DNA of 64,000 nt from Alkalicoccobacillus gibsonii. Its GTDB lineage: Bacteria > Bacillota > Bacilli > Bacillales > Bacillaceae_D. The stretch is taken from positions 186,001-250,000 of the forward strand of contig NZ_JAEUZA010000002.1 of assembly GCF_016798245.1 (NCBI RefSeq). Reading direction: 5' to 3'. Under the pieces are notes generated by a model that worked only from the letters and a program-made list of their open reading frames with translations, did no database searches and had not been told where the DNA came from. The position numbers and the translations under genes are program-made. Within the stretch, counting starts at the first letter, position 1, and every line of letters begins with the position of its first letter. Shown piece by piece: positions 1 through 12,016 of this stretch.

Positions 1-530
1 TCATCATGCTTTTCAACGGAGGATTGATTCCTACTTATATCCTTGTACAGAACCTAGGGTTAATTAATACGATTTGGGCTCTGGTGCTACCAGGTGCAGT
101 AAACGTGTTCAATCTAATTTTAATGTTGAATTTCTTTCGGACAGGGGTACCAAAGTCTCTGGAGGAAGCTGCTTTAATAGATGGGGCTGGTCATTTTAGA
201 ATTCTTTTTAGTATTTATTTGCCGATCTCACTGCCAGCCCTTGCAACAATTGGTTTGTTTACGATGGTAGGTCAATGGAATTCATGGTTTGATGGATTGA
301 TTTATTTAACCGATTCATCGAAGTTTCCATTATCGACTTTTTTACAAACCATTATTGTACAGAATGACTATTCACAAATGAACGTGAATCCAGACGAGAT
401 GAAGGCGATGTCTGAAAGAACCGTACGTGCTGCTCAAATTTTTATTGGTGCATTGCCAATCATAATGGTTTACCCTTTCTTACAGAAGTATTTTGTAAAA
501 GGGATTGTATTAGGTTCAGTTAAGGAATAA
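1..530 (+). CDS. Sugar ABC transporter permease, LplC/YtcP type (5' end outside window)
   Basis: This is the C-terminal part of an inner-membrane permease of the carbohydrate ABC transporter family. The reading frame is open from base 3 with no stop upstream, so the gene starts before the window. It contains the EAA-loop signature that docks the ATPase (EEAALIDGAG) and hydrophobic membrane segments. It ends with VYPFLQKYF-KG, as in LplC/YtcP permeases. It is clearly related to the permease at 21043-21918, which ends in the same way, so it probably closes a second oligosaccharide ABC operon lying upstream. A terminator follows 16 bases after the stop. The substrate cannot be read from this fragment. 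Confidence 0.9.
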   Translation, partial: IMLFNGGLIPTYILVQNLGLINTIWALVLPGAVNVFNLILMLNFFRTGVPKSLEEAALIDGAGHFRILFSIYLPISLPALATIGLFTMVGQWNSWFDGLIYLTDSSKFPLSTFLQTIIVQNDYSQMNVNPDEMKAMSERTVRAAQIFIGALPIIMVYPFLQKYFVKGIVLGSVKE

Positions 531-546
531 AGAAATTTTAAAATTA

Positions 547-586
547 ATGCTTGCTGACGATTGAAGCTGTCAGCAAGCATTTTTTC
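547..586 (+). terminator. Rho-independent terminator after the permease
   Basis: The 12-base arm ATGCTTGCTGAC pairs with GTCAGCAAGCAT across a short loop, and a run of six T follows. It ends the upstream ABC operon. Confidence 0.9.
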
Positions 587-632
587 TTTCCTACACTCCT
601 TTTACAGTATCCTTTTAGATACAATGCCACTC

Positions 633-648
633 ATAAGTGCGTACTTAT
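633..648. promoter_or_regulatory. Dyad ATAAGT-GCGT-ACTTAT upstream of the monooxygenase
   Basis: A perfect 6-bp inverted repeat with a 4-bp spacer lies just upstream of a possible -10 (TATACT, 668-673). Its half-sites TAAGT/ACTTA resemble those in the HxlR-FMN reductase intergenic region at 63741-63764. It could be a redox-regulator operator, but no regulator is encoded beside it. Confidence 0.35.
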
Positions 649-691
649 ATTTAGTAGGCTTCCTCTTTATACTAATGGTAGAGGTGATTAG

Positions 692-1744
692 ATGGAGAAG
701 TATCGGATGAATCCTAACAAGTTTGAATTTGGTTTATATACATTGGGGGATCACTTAGCGAACCCTTGGACGGGTGAGCGGATCCCTGTACAGCAACGAC
801 TGCAGGAAATCATTAAGTTAGCTCAGCTCGCTGAGCAGGCGGGTCTAGATTTCTTCAGTGTTGGCGAGAGTCATCAGGAATTTTTTGCGACACAGGCCCA
901 TGCGGTTGTGTTATCGGCGATTGCGCAGGCAACGGAAAAGATTAAGGTTGCAAGTAGCTCAACCATCATTAGTACGTCAGACCCTGTACGAGTGTACGAG
1001 AATTTTTCTACGATTGACTTGTTGTCTGGTGGACGTGCAGAGATCGTTGCAGGGCGCGCTTCACGTGTAGGCTTATACGAATTGCTTGGATATGACCTAC
1101 ACAACTATGAAGAACTATTTGAAGAAAAGTTTGATTTGCTACGGAAGATTAACGAGGAAGAGGTCGTCAACTGGAGTGGAGAATTCCGTAAGCCACTACG
1201 GAATGCAGAGGTGCTTCCGCGTCCGGCAAGTGGCCGCCTGCCAATCTGGCGTGCAGTTGGGGGAACACCAACTAGTGCGATTAAAGCGGGTTATGCAGGG
1301 GTTCCAATGTTCTTAGCTCACTTGGGTGGACCGGTTGAAGCCTTTAAACGGACGGTGGATGCGTACCGTATGGCTGCAACAGAAGGTGGTCATGACCCAG
1401 CAGAACTACCAGTTTCAACAGCAGGTTTCTTCTATGCAGCAGAGACGACGCAACAGGCCATTGATGAGTATTATCCTCATATTAATGAAGGAATGAAGCG
1501 TACTAACGGTCAAGGGTTCCCGCGCTTTCAGTTTGAGCAGGGTGCTGATCCACATAACGTCATGAACGTGGGAAGTCCTGAGCAAATTATTGAGAAGATC
1601 CTTTATCAACGCGAAGTATTTGGTCATCAGCGATATGTGGCACAAATGGACTTTGGTGGGGTTCCATTCGAGAAGCTCGAGAAAAATATTGAGATCATCG
1701 CAACAAAGATCTTACCTGCTGTTCGTAAATATACGGCAGAATAA
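692..1744 (+). CDS. LLM-class flavin-dependent oxidoreductase (luciferase-like monooxygenase)
   Basis: A 350-residue protein of the bacterial luciferase-like monooxygenase superfamily, soluble TIM-barrel enzymes that use reduced FMN and oxygen. The N-terminal FGLYTLGDH, the central segment VASSSTIISTSDPVRVYENFSTID and GRAEIVAGRAS are typical of the family. Length is normal. The start at 692 follows AGAGGTG at suitable spacing. The gene stands alone between two terminators. Substrate is unknown; Bacillus relatives act on small organic compounds, sulfonates or siderophore-like molecules, and none of these can be chosen here. Confidence 0.9.
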   Translation: MEKYRMNPNKFEFGLYTLGDHLANPWTGERIPVQQRLQEIIKLAQLAEQAGLDFFSVGESHQEFFATQAHAVVLSAIAQATEKIKVASSSTIISTSDPVRVYENFSTIDLLSGGRAEIVAGRASRVGLYELLGYDLHNYEELFEEKFDLLRKINEEEVVNWSGEFRKPLRNAEVLPRPASGRLPIWRAVGGTPTSAIKAGYAGVPMFLAHLGGPVEAFKRTVDAYRMAATEGGHDPAELPVSTAGFFYAAETTQQAIDEYYPHINEGMKRTNGQGFPRFQFEQGADPHNVMNVGSPEQIIEKILYQREVFGHQRYVAQMDFGGVPFEKLEKNIEIIATKILPAVRKYTAE

Positions 1745-1747
1745 AAT

Positions 1748-1786
1748 AAAGCGCAGGACCCTAAGAGGGCAACCTGCGCTTTTTTC
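1748..1786. terminator. Bidirectional terminator between convergent genes
   Basis: AAAGCGCAGG pairs with CCTGCGCTTT and is flanked by A and T runs. It separates the monooxygenase gene from the convergent GH1 gene. Confidence 0.85.
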
Positions 1787-1791
1787 ATGCA

Positions 1792-5140
<3,349 letters not shown>

Positions 5141-5307
5141 CTCATACACTCCTTTATTCTGTTGTACGCTTACATTATAATTGTTACGTACTAATTTATC
5201 AATAACATAATAATAAATTTATTCGTGCACTATTTTTCAAGAGGAGCTACCGTTCTTGGTGTGGTATCATTTAAGCATGAGACTAATTCTTAAAAAGAGG
5301 AATGCAT

Positions 5308-6015
5308 ATGTTAAAGTACGAAGAAATTGCGCAGAAGATTGAACAAACCATTGTTGATAAGAAATTTGAACAAGGAAAAAAGCTACCTGTACTCGAGCAT
5401 TTGATGACCGAATTTCAAGCAAGTAAAAGTACGGTCATGAAGGCAGTTAGTTTACTTGAGAAAAAAGGACTCATTTATCAGGTAAGGGGAAGTGGAATCT
5501 TTGTAAGAAAGCAAAAGCGAGAAGGCTATATTCGCTTTACAAATCAAGGGTTTAGTGGCGAGTTGCGACGTTTTAACATAACGGCTAAGGTGCTCGAGTT
5601 AGATATTCGTAAACCCACGGAGGAAGTAGCGGAGAACTTGAATATTGATCTGACTGATGATGTGTATTACGTGAAGCGTGTTCGCTACATTAGTGGACAA
5701 ACTCTTTGTCTAGAGGAATCGTACTATAATAAATCAATTGTTACGTATTTGAATCATGAAATTGTAGAGGGCTCCATTTTTGATTATATTTCAGAGGGGC
5801 TGGGTCAGAAGATTGGGTTCTCAGACATGTACATGCATATTAACAAGCTAAAGAGGGAAGAGGCAGAGCTATTGGAGCTCAATGAGGGCGATCCAAAATT
5901 ATTTGTAGAGACGATTTTCTACTTAAACAATGCCCAACCATTTGACTACTCTAAGGTTACGTATAACTTCGAACAATCACAGTTCTTCTTCCAATCGACA
6001 GGGTACTCCTTATAA
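5308..6015 (+). CDS. GntR/HutC-family transcriptional regulator
   Basis: A 235-residue repressor-like protein. The N-terminal winged helix (about 1-75) contains the recognition region SKSTVMKAVSLLEKKG and RGSGIFVRK. The C-terminal UTRA domain (about 85-230) usually binds a phosphosugar. The start at 5308 is preferred over 5302 because AAGAGG ends 7 bases upstream. It is divergent from the beta-glucoside PTS-GH1 operon, so the natural inference is control of that operon, released by a phospho-beta-glucoside. The promoter side holds TTGGTGTGGTAT near 5256, similar to half-sites of this subfamily, but no clear dyad. Confidence 0.9.
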   Translation: MLKYEEIAQKIEQTIVDKKFEQGKKLPVLEHLMTEFQASKSTVMKAVSLLEKKGLIYQVRGSGIFVRKQKREGYIRFTNQGFSGELRRFNITAKVLELDIRKPTEEVAENLNIDLTDDVYYVKRVRYISGQTLCLEESYYNKSIVTYLNHEIVEGSIFDYISEGLGQKIGFSDMYMHINKLKREEAELLELNEGDPKLFVETIFYLNNAQPFDYSKVTYNFEQSQFFFQSTGYSL

Positions 6016-6016
6016 T

Positions 6017-6054
6017 AAAAACCCCTTCCTTACTTTGCTTTGGAAGGGGTTTTT
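6017..6054. terminator. Bidirectional terminator between GntR and FhuF-like genes
   Basis: AAAAACCCCTTCC pairs with GGAAGGGGTTTTT. It overlaps the 3' end of the convergent gene at 6030 and can end transcripts from both sides. Confidence 0.9.
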
Positions 6055-6746
6055 GTTAATGGACATACACCACAATATTCTCTTTTGCCAACTAAGTAAT
6101 ACATGCAACACGTGCGTCTCGTGAGGAATGATGTATCTAAGTGCAAGTAGGATGAAAGAGGATTCAACTCCAAACCAAAAAGCTCACCGTTTGCTTGTTT
6201 TAAATAGGAAAAGTCCCCTTTAACCAGGTTAAGTTGCTCGTTACTGAGCCCTTCTTGAAGGAGTCCTCGATAGTAGGAGTTGATGCGCACGGCAACATTC
6301 TCCCACAGAATAGACGAAGAAACCTTTGCTGTTTTTTGTAGCATTGAAATGACTGGTGTTAAATGATAGGTGAAAAATATCTGGAGGCTACGAGCTAACC
6401 ACTCTTCGCGTGGGCCAGAGGTCCACTCATTCCAAGATACTTGTTCAACGTCAACCATCAGTTTTCGATTTTCTCCAAAATAGCAGCTTGCGAGTGGGAG
6501 TGTAACATGTCCATTCCTGGAACCTATCTGATAAAGTATTGCGGCAATTGTGATTCGTGCATACTGCTTTATAAAGAGAGAAGCAGTGATCCGTATATTT
6601 GGTGCTTGGATCTTCTTCATATAGCTTTGAAGAAATGCATAGCATCGTTCTTCATTAACTAGGTGGTGAGAAGGGATACTTTCATTATTGTTATCTAAAG
6701 GGTGTATCCCTAAGTCTATTAAATCTTCTCTCATTAACTCATTCAT
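6030..6746 (-). CDS. FhuF-like (2Fe-2S) siderophore-iron reductase
   Basis: A 238-residue cytoplasmic protein. Near its C-terminus is the cysteine set C213-C214-x10-C225-x2-C228 (TCC...YCGVC), exactly the spacing of the unusual 2Fe-2S site of FhuF-family ferric siderophore reductases. The rest resembles the IucA/IucC C-terminal/FhuF superfamily only weakly. The likely role is reducing ferric iron from an imported siderophore so that it is released. It lies next to, and on the same strand as, the AraC-binding protein fusion, and near a Fur box, which supports an iron role. GGAAGGTG precedes the ATG. The substrate siderophore is unknown. Confidence 0.75.
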   Translation of the reverse strand: MNELMREDLIDLGIHPLDNNNESIPSHHLVNEERCYAFLQSYMKKIQAPNIRITASLFIKQYARITIAAILYQIGSRNGHVTLPLASCYFGENRKLMVDVEQVSWNEWTSGPREEWLARSLQIFFTYHLTPVISMLQKTAKVSSSILWENVAVRINSYYRGLLQEGLSNEQLNLVKGDFSYLKQANGELFGLELNPLSSYLHLDTSFLTRRTCCMYYLVGKREYCGVCPLTKTPSKAK

Positions 6747-6839
6747 AGAACCAAATCACCTTCCAATTGATCGCTACTCTCCATTATTTGCGAAGGAATG
6801 AACGATGAACATGGAAAATTCCGTGTTCTCACTGAACAT

Positions 6840-8438
6840 TTAAGAGGAAGCAACGAGCATTTGGTTCACTTTCTCTAAAAATAGCTTATTTGAGAGTGAA
6901 TTATAGCTCGTGTATAAATGATTACTATTAATAATCGAATAGATTTGCTGACTTTGAACAGCTCGTAGAGAATTCCAATGAGGATTCTGCTCTAACTCAT
7001 GTAGTTGCTTATGAAGAGCCTGTCTAGTTGGAAGCTGGTTATGACTACGATAGATGGTTAAAAGAATATAGTCTGGATTTATTCTGATGATCTCTTCTAG
7101 GGAGGTCTTTTTTACATGTTGAATATTCTCAACCCCGGGAGGGAAGGCAATTTCTAGATCATGATAGAGGACTGTTCCTAGGTTTCGTTTTCCATAGATA
7201 CAAAGTGAATCTCCTCCGAGTCCAATCACTAATAGATTCTTACGGTCCATCGTTTGCTTCAATGACTTCTTTATCGATTCTACTCGTGTATCATATTCCT
7301 CCAGAAAAAGCTTAGCTTCAGCCTCCTTATTGACTAAACGGGCAATGGTGTGTAAGTGATTCTGCCAGCTATCTTGAAAGGACAAGCTGACAGTAGGAGC
7401 AATGTTGTAATACAACTTTTCCCGACTATTTAATTCTTGATTCTGAGTGGAACATCGAACGATTAAATCAGGGCTTGTAGCAAGTAGTTTGTCTATACTT
7501 GGTTGATGATTACCTATTGATATCGCATGAACCAACGTCTCAGATAACGGAAAGGCAGCATGACTCATCGCTGCATATGGCTCTATACCAAGAGCTAATG
7601 CATGACCTGTAACAAGGTGATTAAGCGAAACGAAACGAGTTGAATTCCTTAGTTTATTGATATAAATAGAGGGGGAGACCCCTTCTTTTGCTTTAAATTT
7701 TCTACTAAAGTAAAACTCGTCGTTAAACCCTACACTCTTTGCAATCGTTCGAATCGAATCCTCAGATTGAAGCAGCTTCTGTTTTGCGTGAAGAAGACGT
7801 ACTTCATTGAGGTATTCTATTGGGGTTTTATGATAAAAGGATTTAAATGTACGTGAGTAGTAGTCCGTATTAAGTCCAGTTAACTGAGCTAGTTGTTCAC
7901 GCGATAAATCCGTATGGTAATGATCATTTATATAGTCTCTACTTTTCTGAATAAGTTGCTTGACCGTTAGGGACGATTTAGTTGTTAAATCACCTAAAAG
8001 TGTATGCATCCAATTTTGAAACAAGAGATTTGCCTTCATTTGGTCCTGTTGTTGGATATCTAGTATTTCACGGGCAATATTTTTAAACGAATGGGTAGGA
8101 TGAGAGTTAAGTATGGTTGGGAGATTTAGAGAGATCGCTTTGTGTAATCCTTGACCTTGGTCTATAAGGGAACAGAATAATAGAAAATAACCTTTTAAGC
8201 CTTTATCGAAACGAATAACTTTCCCGTGGTTAAGATTCGCTTGAATAAAATAGGTTGAATTTGAATTCGCTGCTTGTACAAATCCATCTACACGAAATAC
8301 CCCTTTAGTCTCTACAACGAACAAACCGTGCTGGTATGCTTCAAGCTGAATACTCGTTTCTGTTTGTATGTCATGTAGGTGTTCGAATTTGTAGAGATAT
8401 GAGAATAGCTTTTTCTCATCTGATAAGTGAGATGACAT
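6840..8438 (-). CDS. AraC-family regulator fused to a siderophore-binding domain (Btr-like)
   Basis: A 532-residue fusion. Residues about 1-150 form an AraC N-terminal segment. About 155-265 hold two helix-turn-helix motifs (LSREQLAQLTGLNTDYYSRTF and IRTIAKSVGFNDEFYFSRKFK). About 280-530 form a periplasmic-binding-protein-like domain for ferric siderophores. This is the architecture of B. subtilis Btr, which senses bacillibactin inside the cell and activates its uptake genes. The start is placed at 8438 because AAGGAGAGG lies 7 bases before it; the longer frame to 8495 has no ribosome site. It is divergent from the siderophore-binding lipoprotein, its probable target. Confidence 0.9.
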   Translation of the reverse strand: MSSHLSDEKKLFSYLYKFEHLHDIQTETSIQLEAYQHGLFVVETKGVFRVDGFVQAANSNSTYFIQANLNHGKVIRFDKGLKGYFLLFCSLIDQGQGLHKAISLNLPTILNSHPTHSFKNIAREILDIQQQDQMKANLLFQNWMHTLLGDLTTKSSLTVKQLIQKSRDYINDHYHTDLSREQLAQLTGLNTDYYSRTFKSFYHKTPIEYLNEVRLLHAKQKLLQSEDSIRTIAKSVGFNDEFYFSRKFKAKEGVSPSIYINKLRNSTRFVSLNHLVTGHALALGIEPYAAMSHAAFPLSETLVHAISIGNHQPSIDKLLATSPDLIVRCSTQNQELNSREKLYYNIAPTVSLSFQDSWQNHLHTIARLVNKEAEAKLFLEEYDTRVESIKKSLKQTMDRKNLLVIGLGGDSLCIYGKRNLGTVLYHDLEIAFPPGVENIQHVKKTSLEEIIRINPDYILLTIYRSHNQLPTRQALHKQLHELEQNPHWNSLRAVQSQQIYSIINSNHLYTSYNSLSNKLFLEKVNQMLVASS

Positions 8439-8536
8439 TGATAGACCTCTCCTTTTCATTTCATATCTGAAATATCCATATAGAAACCAGTTCATCCATG
8501 GACGATCATTCTTTGATTCTATATAGTATTATAAGT

Positions 8537-8555
8537 GCAGATGATTATCAATATC
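8537..8555. promoter_or_regulatory. Fur box
   Basis: GCAGATGATTATCAATATC matches 15 of 19 positions of the classical Fur box (GATAATGATTATCATTATC). It lies 23 bases before the start of the siderophore-binding lipoprotein and downstream of the Btr-like gene start, so it can repress one or both genes when iron is plentiful. Confidence 0.75.
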
Positions 8556-8578
8556 AATTAGAATTGAGGGTGTGTATG

Positions 8579-9541
8579 ATGAAAGGAAAAGCGATCATTC
8601 CGTTGTTTGCGAGTATCAGCTTGTTTCTCACTGCGTGTGGGGATTCTACAACGGATCAAAATATAAACGAAGATACTGGCGAAGCAGCGAACGAACAGGA
8701 AAAAACAATAGTAACGGTTGAACATTTAGAAGGGGAAATGACATTCGAAGAAGTGCCAGAGGATATTGTCGTTCTTGATGTTCAATTCTTGGATCATTTG
8801 TTGGCTTTAGATAAACAGCCAGTGGGAACCGTATATGCAAGTACAGATCAGGCACTTCCCGATTACCTTGAGGACTTACCTGGGGATCCGGAGCTACTTG
8901 GTACGTATGAAGAACCGAATGTAGAGCTCATTCTTTCATTAACACCAGATTTAATTATTGCAACAGATGCTCATGAAGGAATTCAAGACCAATTAGAAAG
9001 TATTGCTCCTACGCTCGTATTCGATCGAATGGAAGATTGGAAAACGATTCAACTAAAAATGGGAGACATTTTAGGGAAAAGAGATCAAGCAGAGAGTACC
9101 ATTGCGGATTATAGTGAAAAAGTGGATGCGTTAAGAGAAGAACTATCTGAAACGATGTCTGAAGAAACGGTTGCTCTCATTCGTCCAAGAGATGACATGA
9201 TTCGTTTACATACAACCGATCATCGGACTTCAGAAATTCTCTATAATGATTTAGGATTAAAAGCGCCAGAGCTTGCTGAAGACCAGTCAGATACGAGTTC
9301 AATGATTTCAATTGAGATCTTACCTGAATTAGAAGCAGATCATTTCTTCTTACTGCAGGATGCAACAAATGAAGAACTAACGAAGGAATTTATGGAGACC
9401 TCCATCTGGCAGGGATTAAAGCCTGTACAAGAAGATCAAGTGTATGAAAAAGATACCGCATTATGGGTAGGGTACTACTCACCACTTGCGTTAAATATTG
9501 TGGTTGATCAAGTGGCAGAAGAATTGATTGAAGCAGAGTGA
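8579..9541 (+). CDS. Iron-siderophore ABC transporter substrate-binding lipoprotein
   Basis: A 320-residue class III (FepB/FhuD-like) binding protein anchored to the outside of the membrane. The signal peptide ends in the lipobox LTAC (Cys near residue 21). The mature part has VPEDIVVLD, a helical linker and the typical C-terminal WVGYYSPLALNIVVDQ. Two adjacent ATG codons exist; the second (8579) is 8 bases after GAGGG. No permease or ATPase gene is beside it, so it must use components encoded elsewhere. The Fur box upstream and the divergent Btr-like activator suggest expression under iron limitation with siderophore present. Confidence 0.92.
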   Translation: MKGKAIIPLFASISLFLTACGDSTTDQNINEDTGEAANEQEKTIVTVEHLEGEMTFEEVPEDIVVLDVQFLDHLLALDKQPVGTVYASTDQALPDYLEDLPGDPELLGTYEEPNVELILSLTPDLIIATDAHEGIQDQLESIAPTLVFDRMEDWKTIQLKMGDILGKRDQAESTIADYSEKVDALREELSETMSEETVALIRPRDDMIRLHTTDHRTSEILYNDLGLKAPELAEDQSDTSSMISIEILPELEADHFFLLQDATNEELTKEFMETSIWQGLKPVQEDQVYEKDTALWVGYYSPLALNIVVDQVAEELIEAE

Positions 9542-9572
9542 GACAGCCATCCTAGCGATGTCTGTTTTTTTG
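9541..9572 (+). terminator. Weak terminator after the siderophore-binding gene
   Basis: AGACA pairs with TGTCT around an imperfect stem, followed by seven T. The stem is short, so efficiency is uncertain. Confidence 0.5.
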
Positions 9573-9645
9573 TAAGTTTTAGAGTTTATTTTTTGTAACA
9601 ATGGCAGTTACGTTTTTTCTCTATTCAACGAGACATCGAATCTAT

Positions 9646-10038
9646 TTACTTCTTATTTTTATTTTTCAAATTTTCATCTAACATTGAGCGCAGCTCGCTA
9701 ATCTCATTAGAAGATAGCGACTCTTCTTCGATGAACTGGGCAAGCATTGATTTAACGGTTCCTCCGTATATACGCTTAATAAATGTTTTAGTCTCAGCGC
9801 GGCGACACTCCTCCTGCGTATAAAGAGGAAAAAAGGTGTAAACTCTTTGAGTCTTATTTACACCTACTACTTGTTTTTGAACCAAACGATCAAGAAGCGT
9901 TCGGATGGTTTTAGGTTTCCAGTTCGTGTTCTCTTGTAGTGAACTGATAATCTCACTAGCTGTTAGATCTGCTTTGGCCCAAAGGGTGTTCATAATCTCC
10001 CATTCGGATTCTGATATATTAGGAATGTTTTTGTCCAT
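9646..10038 (-). CDS. blaI: BlaI/MecI-family beta-lactamase repressor
   Basis: A 130-residue dimeric repressor. The N-terminal winged helix (ISESEWEIMNTLW, then TIRTLLDRLVQK) is the BlaI/MecI signature. The C-terminal helices form the dimer domain, and the junction is where BlaR1 signalling normally causes cleavage. The ATG at 10038 is preferred because GAAGGTG lies 6 bases upstream; the longer frame needs a TTG inside the end of blaR1. It lies 11 bases after blaR1 in the same operon. Two TACA-N2-TGTA operators upstream of blaR1 and the beta-lactamase gene are its evident targets. Confidence 0.93.
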   Translation of the reverse strand: MDKNIPNISESEWEIMNTLWAKADLTASEIISSLQENTNWKPKTIRTLLDRLVQKQVVGVNKTQRVYTFFPLYTQEECRRAETKTFIKRIYGGTVKSMLAQFIEEESLSSNEISELRSMLDENLKNKNKK

Positions 10039-10049
10039 GTTAATCACCT

Positions 10050-11831
10050 TCAATTTTCTTCATAAATTCTTAAATCATTCAAAATCTTTAAAGTGATTTC
10101 TGAAGCTGTGCTTCCAGAAGCATGATCTTCACTCTGTAGATTGGTAGCAAAGAAATACGTATTATTCTCAGTCTCTACATACCCAATAAACCAACCATTT
10201 GTATCATGACCATTCACGGAGCCTGTACCTGTTTTTCCAGATAGTTGAGCGCTATGGCTCCTCTCGAGAAGTAGAGAGTCCTTAATCAGGTTGATATGCG
10301 ATTCTTTAAATCCAAACTGATTCTCATAAAAAGCTCGTAACAATTGAACCTGTTCAATAGGAGAAATCTTTAACGAAGATTCTAACCAATATTCTCCTAA
10401 ACCACCTGAAACATCTGTGTTCCCATAATGTATATTTTTAAGGTTAGATTGGATAGATTCAAGCCCCATTCTATAATCTAACTCCGTAAAATACCAATTT
10501 ACCGAACGTTGGATTGCGGATGACACGTCCTGATCCTTACTCCAGGCGGTGTATGGTTGCTCTGACCCATCCCATGGAAGAGTAGAATGATCAGTAGAGA
10601 TGACATTTAAGTCGAGTGCAAAGAGAGCACTGAAAATTTTATAAGTAGAGTTAGGAGAAACACGCAGCTTACTCTTCTCCTCATTATATATATGATAGTG
10701 TTTAGCATTTTTATCATAAAGAACTAAGCTTCCTTCGTATCCCTGAAACTGACCTTGAAAGTCCTCAATAGTCGCACTACCGTAATCAAAATCATATCGG
10801 CTATTCTCTGATGAAAATGCGGATACTATAGGAATTTGAACAAACAAAATGATACCAGTTAGTAAGTAAATATACACCTGTTTACTTTTAGTTCTATTTA
10901 AGTTCGATTTAAAGGCTGAGATTTGTTGAATGCGTTTCTTTAACTGATTTTTGGAGCCATATATTTGTGAAACCATATGAAGTTTTTTATTTTGCTTTGT
11001 AGAATCTACGAAATTAATAATCGTATTTCCATAATCAATAAGTAAGTGGTCATCCAATAGGTTTAAAACCGATGCATCACAAGCGATTTCTCTGTCCAGT
11101 CTCATTTCCTTAAATGCGATCCATACCAAAGGATTAAACCAATAAACGATTTGAAAGAAAACAATCACATAATTTGTAATCAAATCTTTATTCTTATAGT
11201 GATTTAATTCATGAAGAAAAATGTATTCGTATTGCTTTGGACTAATCCAATGCTCATGCTTAGAAGGTAACGCAATGTATGTTCTAAAAAGTCCAAAGAT
11301 CATGGGTGAGTAGATTCTATTTGAGCTAATGACAATTATAGATTTGTTTATCATTAGCCTTTTCTTACAATCTTCAAAAATGGACAAAATGCCTTGATTA
11401 GTAAAAGCCGAAGACCTCTTCTTAATTCTTCTAAGCGTACCTAACCCCCGTATTATATGAACTGAGAACAGTATGACACCTATTGACCATATAACGAAGA
11501 TCAATGTACCGATAAAGGATAAATCTAGACGACTTACGGATACGGAAAAGTCCTGAATGACATCAAGACCTCTTCTAGCATCAATACCAGACAATTCACC
11601 ATTCGATTGGAATAAATTCCTATCAATTACGCTTCCATCATTTAAGAAAGAACCTGCATAATATACATGTGTAGGGATAAATGGAAATAGTAGCATGACT
11701 AATAGAAACATCCATAAATAATAGTTTCCTTTTGCATTTAATTGTCTCCCAAATCTATTTCGTAGGAAAAGGATTACGGTAATAGAGAATGAAGAGACAC
11801 ATAAACCGATTATAAAATGAGATAGAAACAT
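10050..11831 (-). CDS. blaR1: BlaR1-family beta-lactam sensor/signal transducer
   Basis: A 593-residue membrane receptor. The N-terminal half has membrane helices and an M56 zinc protease domain with HELNH at 207-211. After a helix near 318-337, the extracellular C-terminal half is a class D-like penicillin-binding sensor: STYK at 395-398 (acylated serine), SVN at 443-445 and KTG at 533-535. Binding of a beta-lactam outside triggers proteolysis and loss of BlaI repression. Length matches the family. No good ribosome site precedes the ATG (AGAGGG is 17 bases away), so expression may be low. It is divergent from the beta-lactamase gene. Confidence 0.95.
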   Translation of the reverse strand: MFLSHFIIGLCVSSFSITVILFLRNRFGRQLNAKGNYYLWMFLLVMLLFPFIPTHVYYAGSFLNDGSVIDRNLFQSNGELSGIDARRGLDVIQDFSVSVSRLDLSFIGTLIFVIWSIGVILFSVHIIRGLGTLRRIKKRSSAFTNQGILSIFEDCKKRLMINKSIIVISSNRIYSPMIFGLFRTYIALPSKHEHWISPKQYEYIFLHELNHYKNKDLITNYVIVFFQIVYWFNPLVWIAFKEMRLDREIACDASVLNLLDDHLLIDYGNTIINFVDSTKQNKKLHMVSQIYGSKNQLKKRIQQISAFKSNLNRTKSKQVYIYLLTGIILFVQIPIVSAFSSENSRYDFDYGSATIEDFQGQFQGYEGSLVLYDKNAKHYHIYNEEKSKLRVSPNSTYKIFSALFALDLNVISTDHSTLPWDGSEQPYTAWSKDQDVSSAIQRSVNWYFTELDYRMGLESIQSNLKNIHYGNTDVSGGLGEYWLESSLKISPIEQVQLLRAFYENQFGFKESHINLIKDSLLLERSHSAQLSGKTGTGSVNGHDTNGWFIGYVETENNTYFFATNLQSEDHASGSTASEITLKILNDLRIYEEN

Positions 11832-11891
11832 GGCTTAGTATACACCGACCCTCTTTTGCCTAATTATTAGCATGATGGCCAAAAATGAATA

Positions 11892-11953
11892 TTGACTTCC
11901 TTTGACTACATATGTAATATCATATCATAAAGAATAATGATTACAAATGTAAT
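11892..11953. promoter_or_regulatory. Divergent bla promoters with two BlaI operators
   Basis: Two dyads fit the BlaI consensus TACA-N2-TGTA: TACATATGTA at 11907-11916 and TACAAATGTA at 11942-11951, with centres 35 bp apart. Towards the beta-lactamase gene, TTGACT (11892-11897), 17 bases, TAATAT (11915-11920) forms a strong promoter overlapping the first dyad. Towards blaR1, TTGTAA (11946-11941), 16 bases, TATGAT (11924-11919) overlaps the second. Each promoter therefore has its own operator. Confidence 0.88.
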
Positions 11954-12016
11954 CTTATTTTTACGTTCTGTTGTTCTGTAAGCAGTAGAATGGCACAAAA
12001 TGATTTGGAGGTAATC

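Noticed and set aside
8439-8495. Longer N-terminus of the AraC-binding protein fusion
   Set aside because: The longer frame has no ribosome site, whereas the ATG at 8438 has AAGGAGAGG at ideal spacing.
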